The notes beneath the pieces were generated by a model. It was not told where the DNA came from, searched no databases, and saw nothing but the letters and a program-made list of their open reading frames with translations. The position numbers were made by a program, and so were the translations under genes. DNA of 64,000 bases, from contig JAVKDD010000011.1 in the NCBI GenBank assembly GCA_040222455.1, forward strand, positions 769,354 through 833,353, in the 5' to 3' direction. Of the stretch, positions 1 to 9,353 are shown in pieces (the first letter of the stretch is position 1; each line of letters opens with the position of its first letter). This DNA is from RHLJ01 sp040222455 (GTDB lineage: Bacteria > Bacteroidota > Rhodothermia > Balneolales > Balneolaceae).

Positions 1-120
1 AAATGCATGCTCATTTAAAATAGCCTCCTCTTTTTTGAATATCCGCTTAGTCCCATGATTTGAGAGTTGCTCAAGCATTTTAGGAGAGGCTTTAAACGTA
101 TGAATAGGTAAGGACGGCAT
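1..120 (-). CDS. Crp/Fnr-family regulator, N-terminal fragment (runs off the window)
   Basis: An open frame of 40 codons begins with ATG at 118-120 and is still open at the window edge. The peptide has a helix followed by an LEQLSNHG...KKEEAIL pattern. This resembles the start of the cyclic-nucleotide-binding fold in Bacteroidota Crp/Fnr regulators, where the segment 'F K+ G/E E x I L' opens the beta-roll. It is transcribed away from icmF, with a 168-base shared upstream region, so it could regulate icmF. The HTH domain lies outside the window. The family call rests on a short stretch and is tentative. Confidence 0.5.
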   Translation of the reverse strand, partial: MPSLPIHTFKASPKMLEQLSNHGTKRIFKKEEAILNEHAF

Positions 121-288
121 GGAATATATTATTTTGAAGTATGTTAGTTTTTAAAGAGCTATTTGACCTGTTTTTCTAAAATAAAACAAGTTTTAATATT
201 AAGAAGTAGAAAGATGTCTAAACATTACTAAACTTTTAACAAGTTTCTTACCTTGGAAACGCTTCCGTAAACCGAATAAACATCTCAG

Positions 289-3200
289 ATGTCTACTAAA
301 ACAAAATCTAATACCGATACAGATAGCAAAGAAAACGATGCATTGTTTTCGTCAAAACCATACTCAGCAACGAATAAAATTCGCTTTGTAACGGCCGCAA
401 GTTTATTTGATGGCCACGATGCAAGTATAAATATAATGCGTCGTATTTTACAAGCTAGCGGAGCCGAGGTGATACATCTAGGGCATAACCGATCTGTGCA
501 CGAGATTGTTAATTGCGCTATTCAGGAAGATGTGCAAGGAATTGCTATCAGTTCTTATCAAGGTGGACATGTTGAATATTTTAAATACATGGTAGAATTG
601 CTTGCTGAACAAGGGGCAAATCATATCAAAGTGTTTGGTGGAGGTGGAGGTGTAATTGTTCAGGATGAAATTGAGGATCTCCACAACGTGGGTGTTACCC
701 GAATCTTTTCTGTGGAAGATGGAAGCAAAATGGGACTTCAGGGTATGATCAATTTCATGTTGAAGGAATGTGATTTTGACCCTGTTAAAACCCAGGAAAT
801 ACATCCCGAGAAAGTATCTCAAAAAGATATAATTACTCTTGCAAAATGCATCACATCTTTAGAGAATAAACATCCTGAAATTATTGATTACTCTGATGGT
901 AAATTACTGTACAGCAATGGATCAAAGGTATTAGATAATAAAGGTAATAAGATTCCACTAATTGGAATTACCGGGACAGGAGGGGCAGGAAAAAGTTCAT
1001 TGACTGATGAAATTGTCCGACGATTTTTAACGGAGTTTGATGAGATAACGATTGGAATTATTTCCGTAGATCCATCGCGACTGAAAACAGGAGGGGCACT
1101 GCTTGGAGATCGTATTCGTATGAATAGTATTGATACTGAACAAGTGTTTATGAGAAGTCTTGCCACGCGAGCATCCAATCGATCTACAAGTGCTGCATTA
1201 GAATCGGTAATTGAATTATATAAAGCTGCAGGCTTCGATTTGATCATTGTTGAAACGAGTGGAATTGGTCAAAGTGGAACCGAGATTGTTGATTTGACAG
1301 ATATTCCAGTATATGTAATGACCAGCGAATATGGTGCGTCTACTCAGCTCGAGAAGATCAATATGCTTGATTTAGCAGATTTAGTAGTGCTGAATAAATT
1401 TGAGAAGAAAGGTTCGTTAGATGCATTACGGGATATCAGAAAGCAAATGCTTCGAAATTCGGGTCAATGGCATGCACAACCTGAAGAAATGCCAGTGTAC
1501 CCAACAATTGCCGCTCAGTTTAATGACGAAGGTGTAAATCGCTTATTTAAAGCGATGGTTGATAAAATAAACACCAAATACGAGCTTGACTGGGAAACGT
1601 CGATTTACACAAATTCTAAGCCTGCTGAGAGTATTCAGGCACAGGCAATCATTCCTGGTAAACGAGTTCGATACTTATCAGAAATTTCTGATACCATTCG
1701 CAATTATCACCTGTGGGCAAATCAACAAGTAGAAATTGCTTCAAAATGGGATGAAATTCGTGGTACGCTCTCACAACTGGAAGAAGTGAAGGGAGTAGAC
1801 AAGCCAACGATTGAGCAATTATCGAAAATGAAATCACGGTGGGAAGATGAGCTTGATCGAACGCCAAAGGCTATTTTAGAGAGTTGGGACAAACTTTCTA
1901 AACGGTATCAAGCCGATTCTTTTGATATCAAAATTCGGGATAAAGTGATTAAGAATGAATTATACCGGAAATCTTTAAGTGGATTAAAGATTCCACGTGT
2001 GGCGGTTCCAAAAACGAAACACGCAGGCGAACGACTTAAGTTCGCACTGAAGGAAAATCTCCCAGGGTATTTTCCATATACCGCAGGTGTGTTTCCATTT
2101 AAGCGAGAAGGCGAAGATCCAACCCGAATGTTTGCCGGAGAAGGAACTCCGGAGAGAACCAATAAAAGATTTCATTTTGTAAGTGAAGGTTTACCTGCAG
2201 CGCGACTTTCAACCGCTTTTGATTCGGTTACATTATATGGCGAAGATCCAGGGTATCGACCAGATATTTACGGAAAAATTGGAAATTCAGGAGTGAGTAT
2301 TTGTACGCTGGATGATATGAAGAAACTTTACTCTGGATTTGAGTTAACGTCTGCAACTACTTCTGTATCAATGACTATCAATGGTCCTGCACCAATGATT
2401 TTAGCCATGTATATGAATACAGCAATTGATCAGGAAGTAGAACGATATTTGAAAGCCAATGGGAAGTGGGAAGAAGCTGAACAGAAAATACAATCGTATT
2501 TTAAGGAGCGAGGAATGGAAGCTCCAACCTATGTAAATGAGATTCCAAAAGGGAATAATAGTTTTGGATTGAATACGCTTGGAGTCTCAGGAGATTTATT
2601 GGTTGAACCCGAAATCTACGCTGAAATTAAAGCAAAAACTCTGAGTTCGGTTCGTGGAACTGTTCAGGCGGATATTTTAAAAGAAGATCAAGCACAGAAT
2701 ACCTGTATTTTCTCCACTGAATTCGCTTTAAAGATGATGGGAGATATTCAGGAGTATTTTACCGAGCATAAAGTTCGAAATTATTATTCCGTGTCTATTT
2801 CCGGTTATCATATAGCCGAAGCAGGAGCGAACCCTGTAACTCAGGCAGCCTTTACGTTAGCGAATGGATTTACTTTTGTGGAATATTATCTAGCTCGTGG
2901 ATTATCAGTAGATGACTTTGCACATAATTTATCCTTCTTTTTCAGTAATGGATTAGATCCTGAATATGCAGTAATTGGTCGCGTAGCCCGACGAATTTGG
3001 GCCGTAGCAATGAAGAATAAATACGAAGCTAACGATCGATCTCAAAAGTTGAAATACCATATTCAAACAAGTGGTCGATCATTGCATGCACAGGAGATAC
3101 AGTTCAATGATATCCGTACTACTTTACAGGCATTATTGGCTATTTACGATAATTGTAACTCATTGCACACCAATGCTTATGACGAAGCAATTACAACTCC

Positions 3201-3753
3201 AACTGAGGAGTCGGTTCGAAGAGCTTTAGCGATTCAAATGATCATAAATAAGGAATTAGGGACGGCAAAAAACGAAAATATAAATCAAGGGTCTTTCTTT
3301 ATTCAAGAACTCACCGATTTGGTTGAAGAAGCTATTCTTACGGAGTTCGATCGGATTACCGAACGGGGTGGCGTGTTAGGAGCGATGGAAAGTATGTACC
3401 AACGTGGAAAGATTCAGGATGAAAGTCTGTATTACGAGACCAAGAAACATACGGGAGAACTTCCGATTATTGGTGTAAATACTTTCTTTGGGAAAAACTC
3501 AGAAGAAGAAAGGAAACCTGTTGAACTCATCCGATCTACGGAAGAAGAGAAGAAGCAACAGATAGACAACTTAGAAGCTTTTTGGAAACGAAATGAATCA
3601 GTAGCTCAGGAAGCGCTTGATCGACTTAAAAGTGTAGCGCGCAAAAATGGTAATCTCTTTAACGAACTCATGGAAACAGTAAAAGTAGCGAGTCTGGGAC
3701 AGATTTCTCATGCCTTATATGAAGTAGGTGGGCAGTACAGACGGAATATGTGA
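289..3753 (+). CDS. icmF: Fused isobutyryl-CoA mutase IcmF (B12 domain, G-protein chaperone, mutase)
   Basis: This protein interconverts isobutyryl-CoA and n-butyryl-CoA (or a related acyl-CoA pair) using adenosylcobalamin, and carries its own G-protein chaperone. The order is the IcmF order. A B12-binding domain (about residues 30-160) has D41-G-H43 for the cobalt ligand and a GGGG loop. A MeaB-like GTPase follows, with Walker A GGAGKSS near 230. A linker leads to the mutase barrel from about residue 565 (FAGEGTPERTN, STAFDSV, ISGYHIAEAGANP). At 1154 aa it exceeds most IcmFs slightly. The G4 motif reads N369-K-F-E372, with Glu where Asp is usual. Methylmalonyl-CoA mutase is excluded by the domain fusion and order. 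No B12 riboswitch was seen upstream. Confidence 0.95.
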   Translation: MSTKTKSNTDTDSKENDALFSSKPYSATNKIRFVTAASLFDGHDASINIMRRILQASGAEVIHLGHNRSVHEIVNCAIQEDVQGIAISSYQGGHVEYFKYMVELLAEQGANHIKVFGGGGGVIVQDEIEDLHNVGVTRIFSVEDGSKMGLQGMINFMLKECDFDPVKTQEIHPEKVSQKDIITLAKCITSLENKHPEIIDYSDGKLLYSNGSKVLDNKGNKIPLIGITGTGGAGKSSLTDEIVRRFLTEFDEITIGIISVDPSRLKTGGALLGDRIRMNSIDTEQVFMRSLATRASNRSTSAALESVIELYKAAGFDLIIVETSGIGQSGTEIVDLTDIPVYVMTSEYGASTQLEKINMLDLADLVVLNKFEKKGSLDALRDIRKQMLRNSGQWHAQPEEMPVYPTIAAQFNDEGVNRLFKAMVDKINTKYELDWETSIYTNSKPAESIQAQAIIPGKRVRYLSEISDTIRNYHLWANQQVEIASKWDEIRGTLSQLEEVKGVDKPTIEQLSKMKSRWEDELDRTPKAILESWDKLSKRYQADSFDIKIRDKVIKNELYRKSLSGLKIPRVAVPKTKHAGERLKFALKENLPGYFPYTAGVFPFKREGEDPTRMFAGEGTPERTNKRFHFVSEGLPAARLSTAFDSVTLYGEDPGYRPDIYGKIGNSGVSICTLDDMKKLYSGFELTSATTSVSMTINGPAPMILAMYMNTAIDQEVERYLKANGKWEEAEQKIQSYFKERGMEAPTYVNEIPKGNNSFGLNTLGVSGDLLVEPEIYAEIKAKTLSSVRGTVQADILKEDQAQNTCIFSTEFALKMMGDIQEYFTEHKVRNYYSVSISGYHIAEAGANPVTQAAFTLANGFTFVEYYLARGLSVDDFAHNLSFFFSNGLDPEYAVIGRVARRIWAVAMKNKYEANDRSQKLKYHIQTSGRSLHAQEIQFNDIRTTLQALLAIYDNCNSLHTNAYDEAITTPTEESVRRALAIQMIINKELGTAKNENINQGSFFIQELTDLVEEAILTEFDRITERGGVLGAMESMYQRGKIQDESLYYETKKHTGELPIIGVNTFFGKNSEEERKPVELIRSTEEEKKQQIDNLEAFWKRNESVAQEALDRLKSVARKNGNLFNELMETVKVASLGQISHALYEVGGQYRRNM

Positions 3754-3857
3754 TTTTGTTTCGTACAAGCTGACGCCGTGCTAGTTAGGGTTAAAGCGAA
3801 CAAGTTAAGCACCTTTTCAGATAGGGAATTGCGTTTAGCTTTTAATTTGTTTGTTAT

Positions 3858-4640
3858 TTAATTCTCGACACATTTATTTTCTAATTGTTCTATCAAGTCA
3901 TTGATTTCTTGTAGAAGCATATTATAGAGTTCAATTTGTCTTGTATTTGTCCCTACGAATTCCAAAGATTCATTAAGTAGTCTAGTTCGCATTTGTGTAG
4001 TAAGCAGGTCATCATCAAGTGAAAGAATGTCTTTCTTCAAATCTTCATTTAGACCATTTTTGAATCTACCATCCCTGATTGAAGCTTGTACAGAGCCATT
4101 AGCAAAATAATCATTGTGGGCAAAAGAAATATCTACAGCGTGTCTTCCATTGATCATAATTATGCTCTTTAATTCCTCAACTCTATTGAAATAATGATTT
4201 AGTGCTTTAATAATAGATTTATCACTGATTATATTTAGGTTGGCTCCGGATTTTAAATCTTCATACGCCGAATTGTTTGGTTCAAAATCAGAATAAATGG
4301 CTTTTCCAGACAATGATATTTGTGTCCCAATATCAATTTTTTTGGAAGTACTATTCAAAAGTAGTCTGACAGATTGATTAGAGGCTACAAGGCGATCTTT
4401 TGCTAACTGCATAAGATTTTCTATTTGCTCGTTATCCAATTTCACATCGTCTAATAATCGACAATAATATTCCTTTTCTAACTCTAATTGTTTGTGGTGG
4501 TCGTTCCATTCATTTATTTGTAGTGCGATAAGAATACCAATCACCACAAGGATAATTTCACCAGCTGCATATTTCAGATACTTTCCAGTTTTTCCTTCTG
4601 AAAGCAAATTTTGTCTGATTTTTCGAAAAAACTTAATCAT
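3858..4640 (-). CDS. DUF6090 family membrane-anchored protein
   Basis: The protein has 260 aa. The start MIKFFRKIRQNLL...GKYLKYA, followed by one strong membrane helix (about residues 27-43, IILVVIGILIALQIN) and an N-E-W-N motif, is the signature of DUF6090, a family common in Bacteroidota and Balneolota. The rest (about 50-260) is predicted mostly alpha-helical and would face the periplasm. Its function is not known. It lies 33 bases downstream of the PhnA-like gene on the same strand and may share its transcript. Family assignment is firm; no role is proposed. Confidence 0.8.
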   Translation of the reverse strand: MIKFFRKIRQNLLSEGKTGKYLKYAAGEIILVVIGILIALQINEWNDHHKQLELEKEYYCRLLDDVKLDNEQIENLMQLAKDRLVASNQSVRLLLNSTSKKIDIGTQISLSGKAIYSDFEPNNSAYEDLKSGANLNIISDKSIIKALNHYFNRVEELKSIIMINGRHAVDISFAHNDYFANGSVQASIRDGRFKNGLNEDLKKDILSLDDDLLTTQMRTRLLNESLEFVGTNTRQIELYNMLLQEINDLIEQLENKCVEN

Positions 4641-4673
4641 AGAATTTAATTAGGGATAGAAATAGACACTTGC

Positions 4674-5021
4674 TCAAGCCTTTTTCACAAATTCAGATTT
4701 TAAAGCCATCGAGCCGAAGCCATCTATTCTGCAATCTATGTTATGATCTCCATCACTTAATCGAATATTCTTAACTTTTGTACCAGCTTTAATTGGACCA
4801 GATGCTCCTTTTACGGGTAGGTTCTTAATCACAATCACAGCGTCACCATCTTTTAACCGATTTCCGTTCGAATCTAATATAATCTGTTCATTTATATCTT
4901 CAGATTCTACTTCAACAGGATTCCATTCAAATCCACATTCCGGGCACACATATAAATCTTTTCGCATGAAGTAGCCATACGGTGATTGACAAGTTGGACA
5001 TGATTTCATTACATCTGACAT
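4674..5021 (-). CDS. PhnA/YjdM family zinc-ribbon protein
   Basis: The protein has 115 aa. An N-terminal zinc ribbon carries C8-P-T-C and C-P-E-C pairs (about residues 8-31). It is followed by a compact beta domain with the family motifs 'DGDAV.V.K.L.VKG' and a C-terminal 'MALKSEFVKK'. This is the PhnA (YjdM) family, historically named for alkylphosphonate utilisation, although the E. coli member is not needed for C-P bond cleavage. No phosphonate gene is nearby, so the phosphonate role should not be inherited. It sits between a lipoprotein gene (97 bases upstream) and the DUF6090 gene. Confidence 0.88.
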   Translation of the reverse strand: MSDVMKSCPTCQSPYGYFMRKDLYVCPECGFEWNPVEVESEDINEQIILDSNGNRLKDGDAVIVIKNLPVKGASGPIKAGTKVKNIRLSDGDHNIDCRIDGFGSMALKSEFVKKA

Positions 5022-5118
5022 AAAGTAAAAATGAATTAGCGATTAAAAGTGAAGGTTTAAAAGACATTTAGAATAAACTTTAAGATAGTTGTTTACTTTT
5101 AATCTTATCACAAAAGTC

Positions 5119-5535
5119 TTAATCAATATCTACTCTCTCTATTATATATTCATATTTGTAAACCCTATTTGATGGTTCGCTAGCTTTCCAGTATTTATCC
5201 GTGTTAAAAATATTTTTACCACTATCGTTTTCTTTATAGATTTTTAGAATCATATCTAACTGATTTTTGATGACTACAGAGTCATACTCGATAAGTGATG
5301 GTTCAAGAAAGGAGCCTCCAACATCAAATCCTTCCTGAAAGAGTACCATCTCATTGGGTGATATTCGTAAAGTTTTGCTGAAATCATCATTTGATGAGAT
5401 AAAATCTATCGTGATTTCTTGAGAAGTTAAATTCTGAATAGTTGCTTCCATATCAGATACTGGGTCACAACTCGTAAAAATAAATATCAGTACTGTAAAT
5501 AATATGAACTTATTCATTGTTGAATAGAAATTCAT
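5119..5535 (-). CDS. Small lipoprotein of unknown function
   Basis: A lipoprotein signal is clear: a hydrophobic stretch (ILFTVLIFIF) ends in the lipobox T-S-C, so the mature chain begins at Cys23 in this numbering. The annotated ATG overlaps the stop of the YdeI-like gene by ATGA, which suggests translational coupling. A second ATG six codons later would give a tidier 17-residue signal peptide. The mature part (about 115 aa) is rich in beta-strand patterns and has no motif I recognise. Anchoring in the outer or inner membrane is inferred from the lipobox only. Confidence 0.6.
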   Translation of the reverse strand: MNFYSTMNKFILFTVLIFIFTSCDPVSDMEATIQNLTSQEITIDFISSNDDFSKTLRISPNEMVLFQEGFDVGGSFLEPSLIEYDSVVIKNQLDMILKIYKENDSGKNIFNTDKYWKASEPSNRVYKYEYIIERVDID

Positions 5536-6170
5536 TTCTTCTTCGATTTATAGTGATCATGCATTCCAATTCCGTTTAAGATATTAGGTATACATTTTTC
5601 AATTCGTGATTCGCGTGTTTTAGATTGCTTCGGTTGCGAAAAATGAATGATATATCCTCGCTGTCGGCCCGGAGTTAACGATTCAAAAGCATTTTTGAAA
5701 ATGGGATCTTTATCCAGTTTCCATTGTAATTCTTCTGGAATAGGTTCCGGATTTTGCTTGAATTCGACTTTTAAGTCAGCCTTTTCAATCTCAATAGCTT
5801 CTTTAACATAAGCTTTTATCGATTCTTCCAATTCATGGATTTGTTGAATACTTGTGACTTTTACATAGCGTGCTGCTTGAGAATTTTTTCCCGGAGCGGT
5901 TAATATTCCATGGGGGTCTTTCATCAAACTTCCTTTAAAAAAGCTAACGACGGTAGAATCTTTTAATGCACTGAGCATAAGAACATTATTACCATCAAAA
6001 GTATAGCAGGGAGCACTCCATTTTAACTCTTCGGTTAGTTCTGTTTCTAGGAGAATTTGGCGCATTAACTTAAGTTCCTCAATCCAATCATTTACTTTGC
6101 ATTCTGGTGTTGCTCCAAGAGGACATCGCATGCAACCATTTATAAGATATTTGTCTACTTCGGAATTCAT
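5532..6170 (-). CDS. YdeI/OmdA-like protein with DUF1801 domain
   Basis: Translation most likely begins at the ATG at 6168-6170. A TTG three codons upstream is open but less likely. The N-terminal two thirds resemble DUF1801 (ELKWSAPCYTFDGNNVLML, VVSFFKGSLMKDP). The C-terminal part carries the YdeI/OmdA pattern, with 'F..L.PGRQRGYI..F.QPKQSKTRESRI' near residues 165-195. Members have been linked to protection against bacteriocins or peptides, but the biochemical role is unresolved. It is 212 aa, normal for this fusion. It overlaps the following lipoprotein gene by four bases. Confidence 0.8.
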   Translation of the reverse strand: MNSEVDKYLINGCMRCPLGATPECKVNDWIEELKLMRQILLETELTEELKWSAPCYTFDGNNVLMLSALKDSTVVSFFKGSLMKDPHGILTAPGKNSQAARYVKVTSIQQIHELEESIKAYVKEAIEIEKADLKVEFKQNPEPIPEELQWKLDKDPIFKNAFESLTPGRQRGYIIHFSQPKQSKTRESRIEKCIPNILNGIGMHDHYKSKKK

Positions 6171-6427
6171 TTTCGTCAATTTGATTAGATAATTAATGTA
6201 TTGAGAGAGATAGAGTTTGACAAATAACTATTTTATTAGCTGATTTAAGCTATTAAATATCATTGGAATTCATTTAAAAAACTAGTCATTTCTGTTAATT
6301 AGACTGAATTCAGATTTGTGAACTCATTGCAGTAGATTTGACAAATTCATCTGATAAAAAGGGCATTTTCGTTTTTTGAGAGCCTTTACCGATTTATTCC
6401 TCTTTCTGATTTCCGTATCATAATTTT

Positions 6428-7666
6428 ATGAAAGGAAAAACTCGTGTATTAATTATTGGGAAAGTATGGCCTGAGCCAGATTCATCTGCAGCAGGAAGCA
6501 GGATGGTGCAATTGATTCATCTTTTTAAATCTCAGGATTGGGAAGTTATTTTCACTTCTGCTGCTGGGAAAAGTGAATATACTGTAAATCTTGGTGAACT
6601 TGGGGTTAAGGAAGCTGATATTAGACTTAACGACTCTTCCTTTGATATTTTTATAAAAGAGCTGAATCCAGAGATCGTTCTCTTTGATAGATTTATGACG
6701 GAAGAACAATTTGGATGGAGAGTAGCCGAGAACTGTCCTAATGCACTTCGAATTCTTGATACCGAGGATTTACATTGTTTAAGAATGGGAAGACATCAGG
6801 CGTTGAAAAGTGGTAGAGCATTTAGTAATAGTGATTTAATCACAGAACATTCTAAGCGTGAAATTGCTAGTATTTATCGATGTGACCTTTCACTGATTAT
6901 CTCCTCAAAAGAGATGGAGATTCTAACTAGTTTTTTCCGAGTTGATGATGCTTTACTTATTCATCTTCCCTTTATGCTAGAGCAAATAAATAAAGAAAAA
7001 ACAGAACAATGGCTACCTTTCGAAAAGCGGAATCATTTTATCTCAATTGGGAATTTTTTGCATGAACCAAATTGGGATGCGGTTTTATTCTTGAAGAATG
7101 AAATCTGGTCAAAAATCAGAGATCAGCTTCCAAATACCGAGCTTCATGTCTATGGAGCTTATCCTTCAGAAAAGGTATTTCAACTTCAGAATAAAAAAGA
7201 AGGATTTATAGTAAAAGGTAGAGCCGAAAATGTGGAAGAAGTAATGGGAAGAACACGCGTTTGTTTAGCCCCATTGCGATTTGGAGCTGGATTAAAAGGA
7301 AAGCTGATTGATGCAATGCAATATGGAACGCCTTCAGTAGTTTCTGACATTGGTAGGGAAGGGATGACTAAGGGTTTTGAATGGCCAGGTGTTATTCAAA
7401 ATGAACCAGGTGCTTTTGCAAAATCTGCGGTGGAACTCTATCAAAACAAAGAGCTTTGGAATGCGGCTCAAAGTGTAGGTCAATCTATTATAAACTCTGA
7501 ATATTTCAAAAATGATATAGGACAAACATTAGTTTTTAAAATCAAAGAATTAGTAAAAAACCTATCTCATCATCGCCAAAATAATTTTACAGGAGCAATG
7601 TTACATCATCATTCGATGGCAAGCACTAAATTTATGAGTAGATGGATAGAAGAAAAAAATAAGTAG
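6428..7666 (+). CDS. Glycosyltransferase, GT4-like (GT-B fold)
   Basis: The protein has 412 aa. It has a two-domain GT-B layout. The N-terminal Rossmann half starts with VLIIGKVWPEPDSSAAGSRM (about residues 6-25). The C-terminal half has the donor-site pattern 'LAPLRFGAGLKGKLIDAMQYG.PSVVSDIG.EGM' near 283-320, typical of nucleotide-sugar glycosyltransferases of the GT4/GT1 type. The last 30 residues are His- and Ser-rich and look like a tail. There is no membrane segment. It stands alone: the neighbours are not polysaccharide genes, so acceptor and sugar cannot be inferred. The flanks (248 bases upstream, 135 downstream) hold nothing clear. Confidence 0.85.
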   Translation: MKGKTRVLIIGKVWPEPDSSAAGSRMVQLIHLFKSQDWEVIFTSAAGKSEYTVNLGELGVKEADIRLNDSSFDIFIKELNPEIVLFDRFMTEEQFGWRVAENCPNALRILDTEDLHCLRMGRHQALKSGRAFSNSDLITEHSKREIASIYRCDLSLIISSKEMEILTSFFRVDDALLIHLPFMLEQINKEKTEQWLPFEKRNHFISIGNFLHEPNWDAVLFLKNEIWSKIRDQLPNTELHVYGAYPSEKVFQLQNKKEGFIVKGRAENVEEVMGRTRVCLAPLRFGAGLKGKLIDAMQYGTPSVVSDIGREGMTKGFEWPGVIQNEPGAFAKSAVELYQNKELWNAAQSVGQSIINSEYFKNDIGQTLVFKIKELVKNLSHHRQNNFTGAMLHHHSMASTKFMSRWIEEKNK

Positions 7667-7801
7667 CTTTTTTGGTTATAGAATAAGTTCTAATTGACCT
7701 CCTTTTATTTCGAATTTCAAATCAATTTCTAAATCCTATTACAAGTATTCAGAATTCAATATTTCAATTGTAATGGCACGTTTTGATTATAAAATTAAGT
7801 A

Positions 7802-8371
7802 CTAATTTTTTTGACAGGAGATTTTCCACGTAGGAAACTGAAAGGATTCTGTTTCGTCTACCCATGTCCCAACCCAATCGAAAGAATCATCACTAATATT
7901 ATAGAACTTGATTTTATAAAACCCTTCCATGCCATTTGGGGCCGCTTGTTCATTATATAATATGATTTCTCCGTCATCATTGGTTCCACCATCCCACACT
8001 GTAAGCTTAGAAGGAGCGCTACTGGACGTAAAGTAATGGACATACCAGGAAGAGCTATCAGCGTTAAATTGCCTAATACTTCCAGAGTGCGTTCCATCTT
8101 CTTTCAGCGTTTCATCCAACACAGCCATTCCGTTCATTATGTATTTAAATCTCCAAAGCATCTTTACTTCTGGATTCCAAGTTTGGTCTGGAGCTCTGGA
8201 AACTGAAATACAGGTTGATTCACCGATTAAAAGATTATAATCGCCGACTTCATTGGGAGCATTTGGGTTAAGTGCTCCGAATGGTAGTTCATCTGAAACA
8301 GTGTAGCTAAATTGTGCAACCGCAGAAATTGATAGAAACAGGAAGATTAAAATAAACGATAGTTTTTTCAT
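7802..8371 (-). CDS. Secreted protein of unknown function
   Basis: The protein has 189 aa. It opens with a clean Sec signal peptide (MKKLSFILIFLFLSISAVAQ, cut after AQ-like alanine near residue 19). The mature part is a beta-rich domain with paired Cys (in GESTCISVS and at the end, ISCQKN) and a WVGTWVDE..FPTWKI segment. That segment resembles lipocalin-like or DUF1579-type domains of Bacteroidota. I do not recognise a specific function. It lies 98 bases downstream of the LytTR regulator on the same strand, so it could be its target or simply a neighbour. Confidence 0.6.
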   Translation of the reverse strand: MKKLSFILIFLFLSISAVAQFSYTVSDELPFGALNPNAPNEVGDYNLLIGESTCISVSRAPDQTWNPEVKMLWRFKYIMNGMAVLDETLKEDGTHSGSIRQFNADSSSWYVHYFTSSSAPSKLTVWDGGTNDDGEIILYNEQAAPNGMEGFYKIKFYNISDDSFDWVGTWVDETESFQFPTWKISCQKN

Positions 8372-8469
8372 GAATTACTCATTTAGTGATTTTGTAGTTC
8401 ATAAATAAAAAAATTCGCGAGCAAACTACTTAAGTTTGCAGAGAGTAGGGGTTACTTTGCAGTGAAAGG

Positions 8470-9306
8470 CTAAGAAACTACATTCCTCAGAAGTTGAGCT
8501 CCAGATTTGGATAAGGGCACTTCCGTTTTATCTGATAGTCGTACTATCCCAAAACCGAAATCAATATGATCTAGAAAACTTAAATTTAGGAGTGCTTTTC
8601 TGTGAACTCTTATAAAGTTTAGATCTTTAAGTTCTTTTTCAAGTGATTTCAAACTTTTCCGAAGGCTGTAGGCTTTATTTCTAGTATGTATTTTCACACA
8701 ATAATCATCTGATTCAATCCAGGAAATCGTGGATAAAGGAATCACTTTTAACTTGTTCCCAATTTTTATGCTTATAGTTTGATTATCCTGTGAATTACCA
8801 TTCTGTTTAGCTTCTTCTTTAAGATTTTTAATTTCTATCCATTGTGCATTAATAACCTGTTTAGTTGTAGCTGTGTAAACCAATAGAACAAGGAGAGAAG
8901 AGGCTAGACTAAAACTGATAGTTTTTTGAAAAAAAATAAAAATAAACCAATCTGATAAAATTGAAACTGAGATTGTATCACTAAAAAGTAACATGCTTAT
9001 ATAGCTGATCACAAATAGAATTGTAACAATTGAGATTAATACGAGAGTAACCAATTTTAAAATATGCTCAATTGAAATCTGTGCTGAAGAATTTTGAAAT
9101 AGCTTTTTAGCAAATAGTATATAGGGTAAACTTCCAATAATCCAAATAAGCCACCTTAGTGAATGGCTTTTAAGGAAGTAGTAAATACTAAAACCCTCAG
9201 GACTTAAATTGAAGGTTTCAACATAAAACTTCTGTTGAAATGCATCGAACGTAATAAGCGCTAAGATTGAGAATCCAAGTATCAGAACTATTCGGCTATT
9301 AATCAT
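8470..9306 (-). CDS. Membrane-anchored LytTR-family transcriptional regulator
   Basis: The protein has 278 aa. Four hydrophobic segments fill roughly residues 5-150. A LytTR DNA-binding domain follows at about 180-278, with the typical 'L..I.WIES.DYCVKIHT', 'LKSLEKEL....FIRVHRKALLNL' and 'V.LS..G..LLR' pattern. This is a membrane-bound LytTR protein without a receiver domain, a type common in Bacteroidota where the membrane part probably senses a signal. No partner kinase is adjacent. It is divergent from the ROK gene with 47 bases between the starts, so it may act on either flank. Confidence 0.85.
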   Translation of the reverse strand: MINSRIVLILGFSILALITFDAFQQKFYVETFNLSPEGFSIYYFLKSHSLRWLIWIIGSLPYILFAKKLFQNSSAQISIEHILKLVTLVLISIVTILFVISYISMLLFSDTISVSILSDWFIFIFFQKTISFSLASSLLVLLVYTATTKQVINAQWIEIKNLKEEAKQNGNSQDNQTISIKIGNKLKVIPLSTISWIESDDYCVKIHTRNKAYSLRKSLKSLEKELKDLNFIRVHRKALLNLSFLDHIDFGFGIVRLSDKTEVPLSKSGAQLLRNVVS

Positions 9307-9353
9307 TGAATATAATAGTTATTAATGAAATTGGATTTCAGTATAATTAAACC

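Noticed and set aside
121..288. Possible cobalamin riboswitch upstream of icmF
   Set aside because: No B12-box sequence or extended stem set was found in the 168 bases available.
4674..5021. Phosphonate utilisation operon
   Set aside because: Only the PhnA-like gene is present; no C-P lyase, transporter or phosphonatase gene is nearby.
5041..5104. 10-bp inverted repeat (gattaaaagt / acttttaatc) between the lipoprotein and PhnA-like genes
   Set aside because: The 44-base spacer and AT-only character make a chance match likely; no T tract or spacing supports a terminator or operator.
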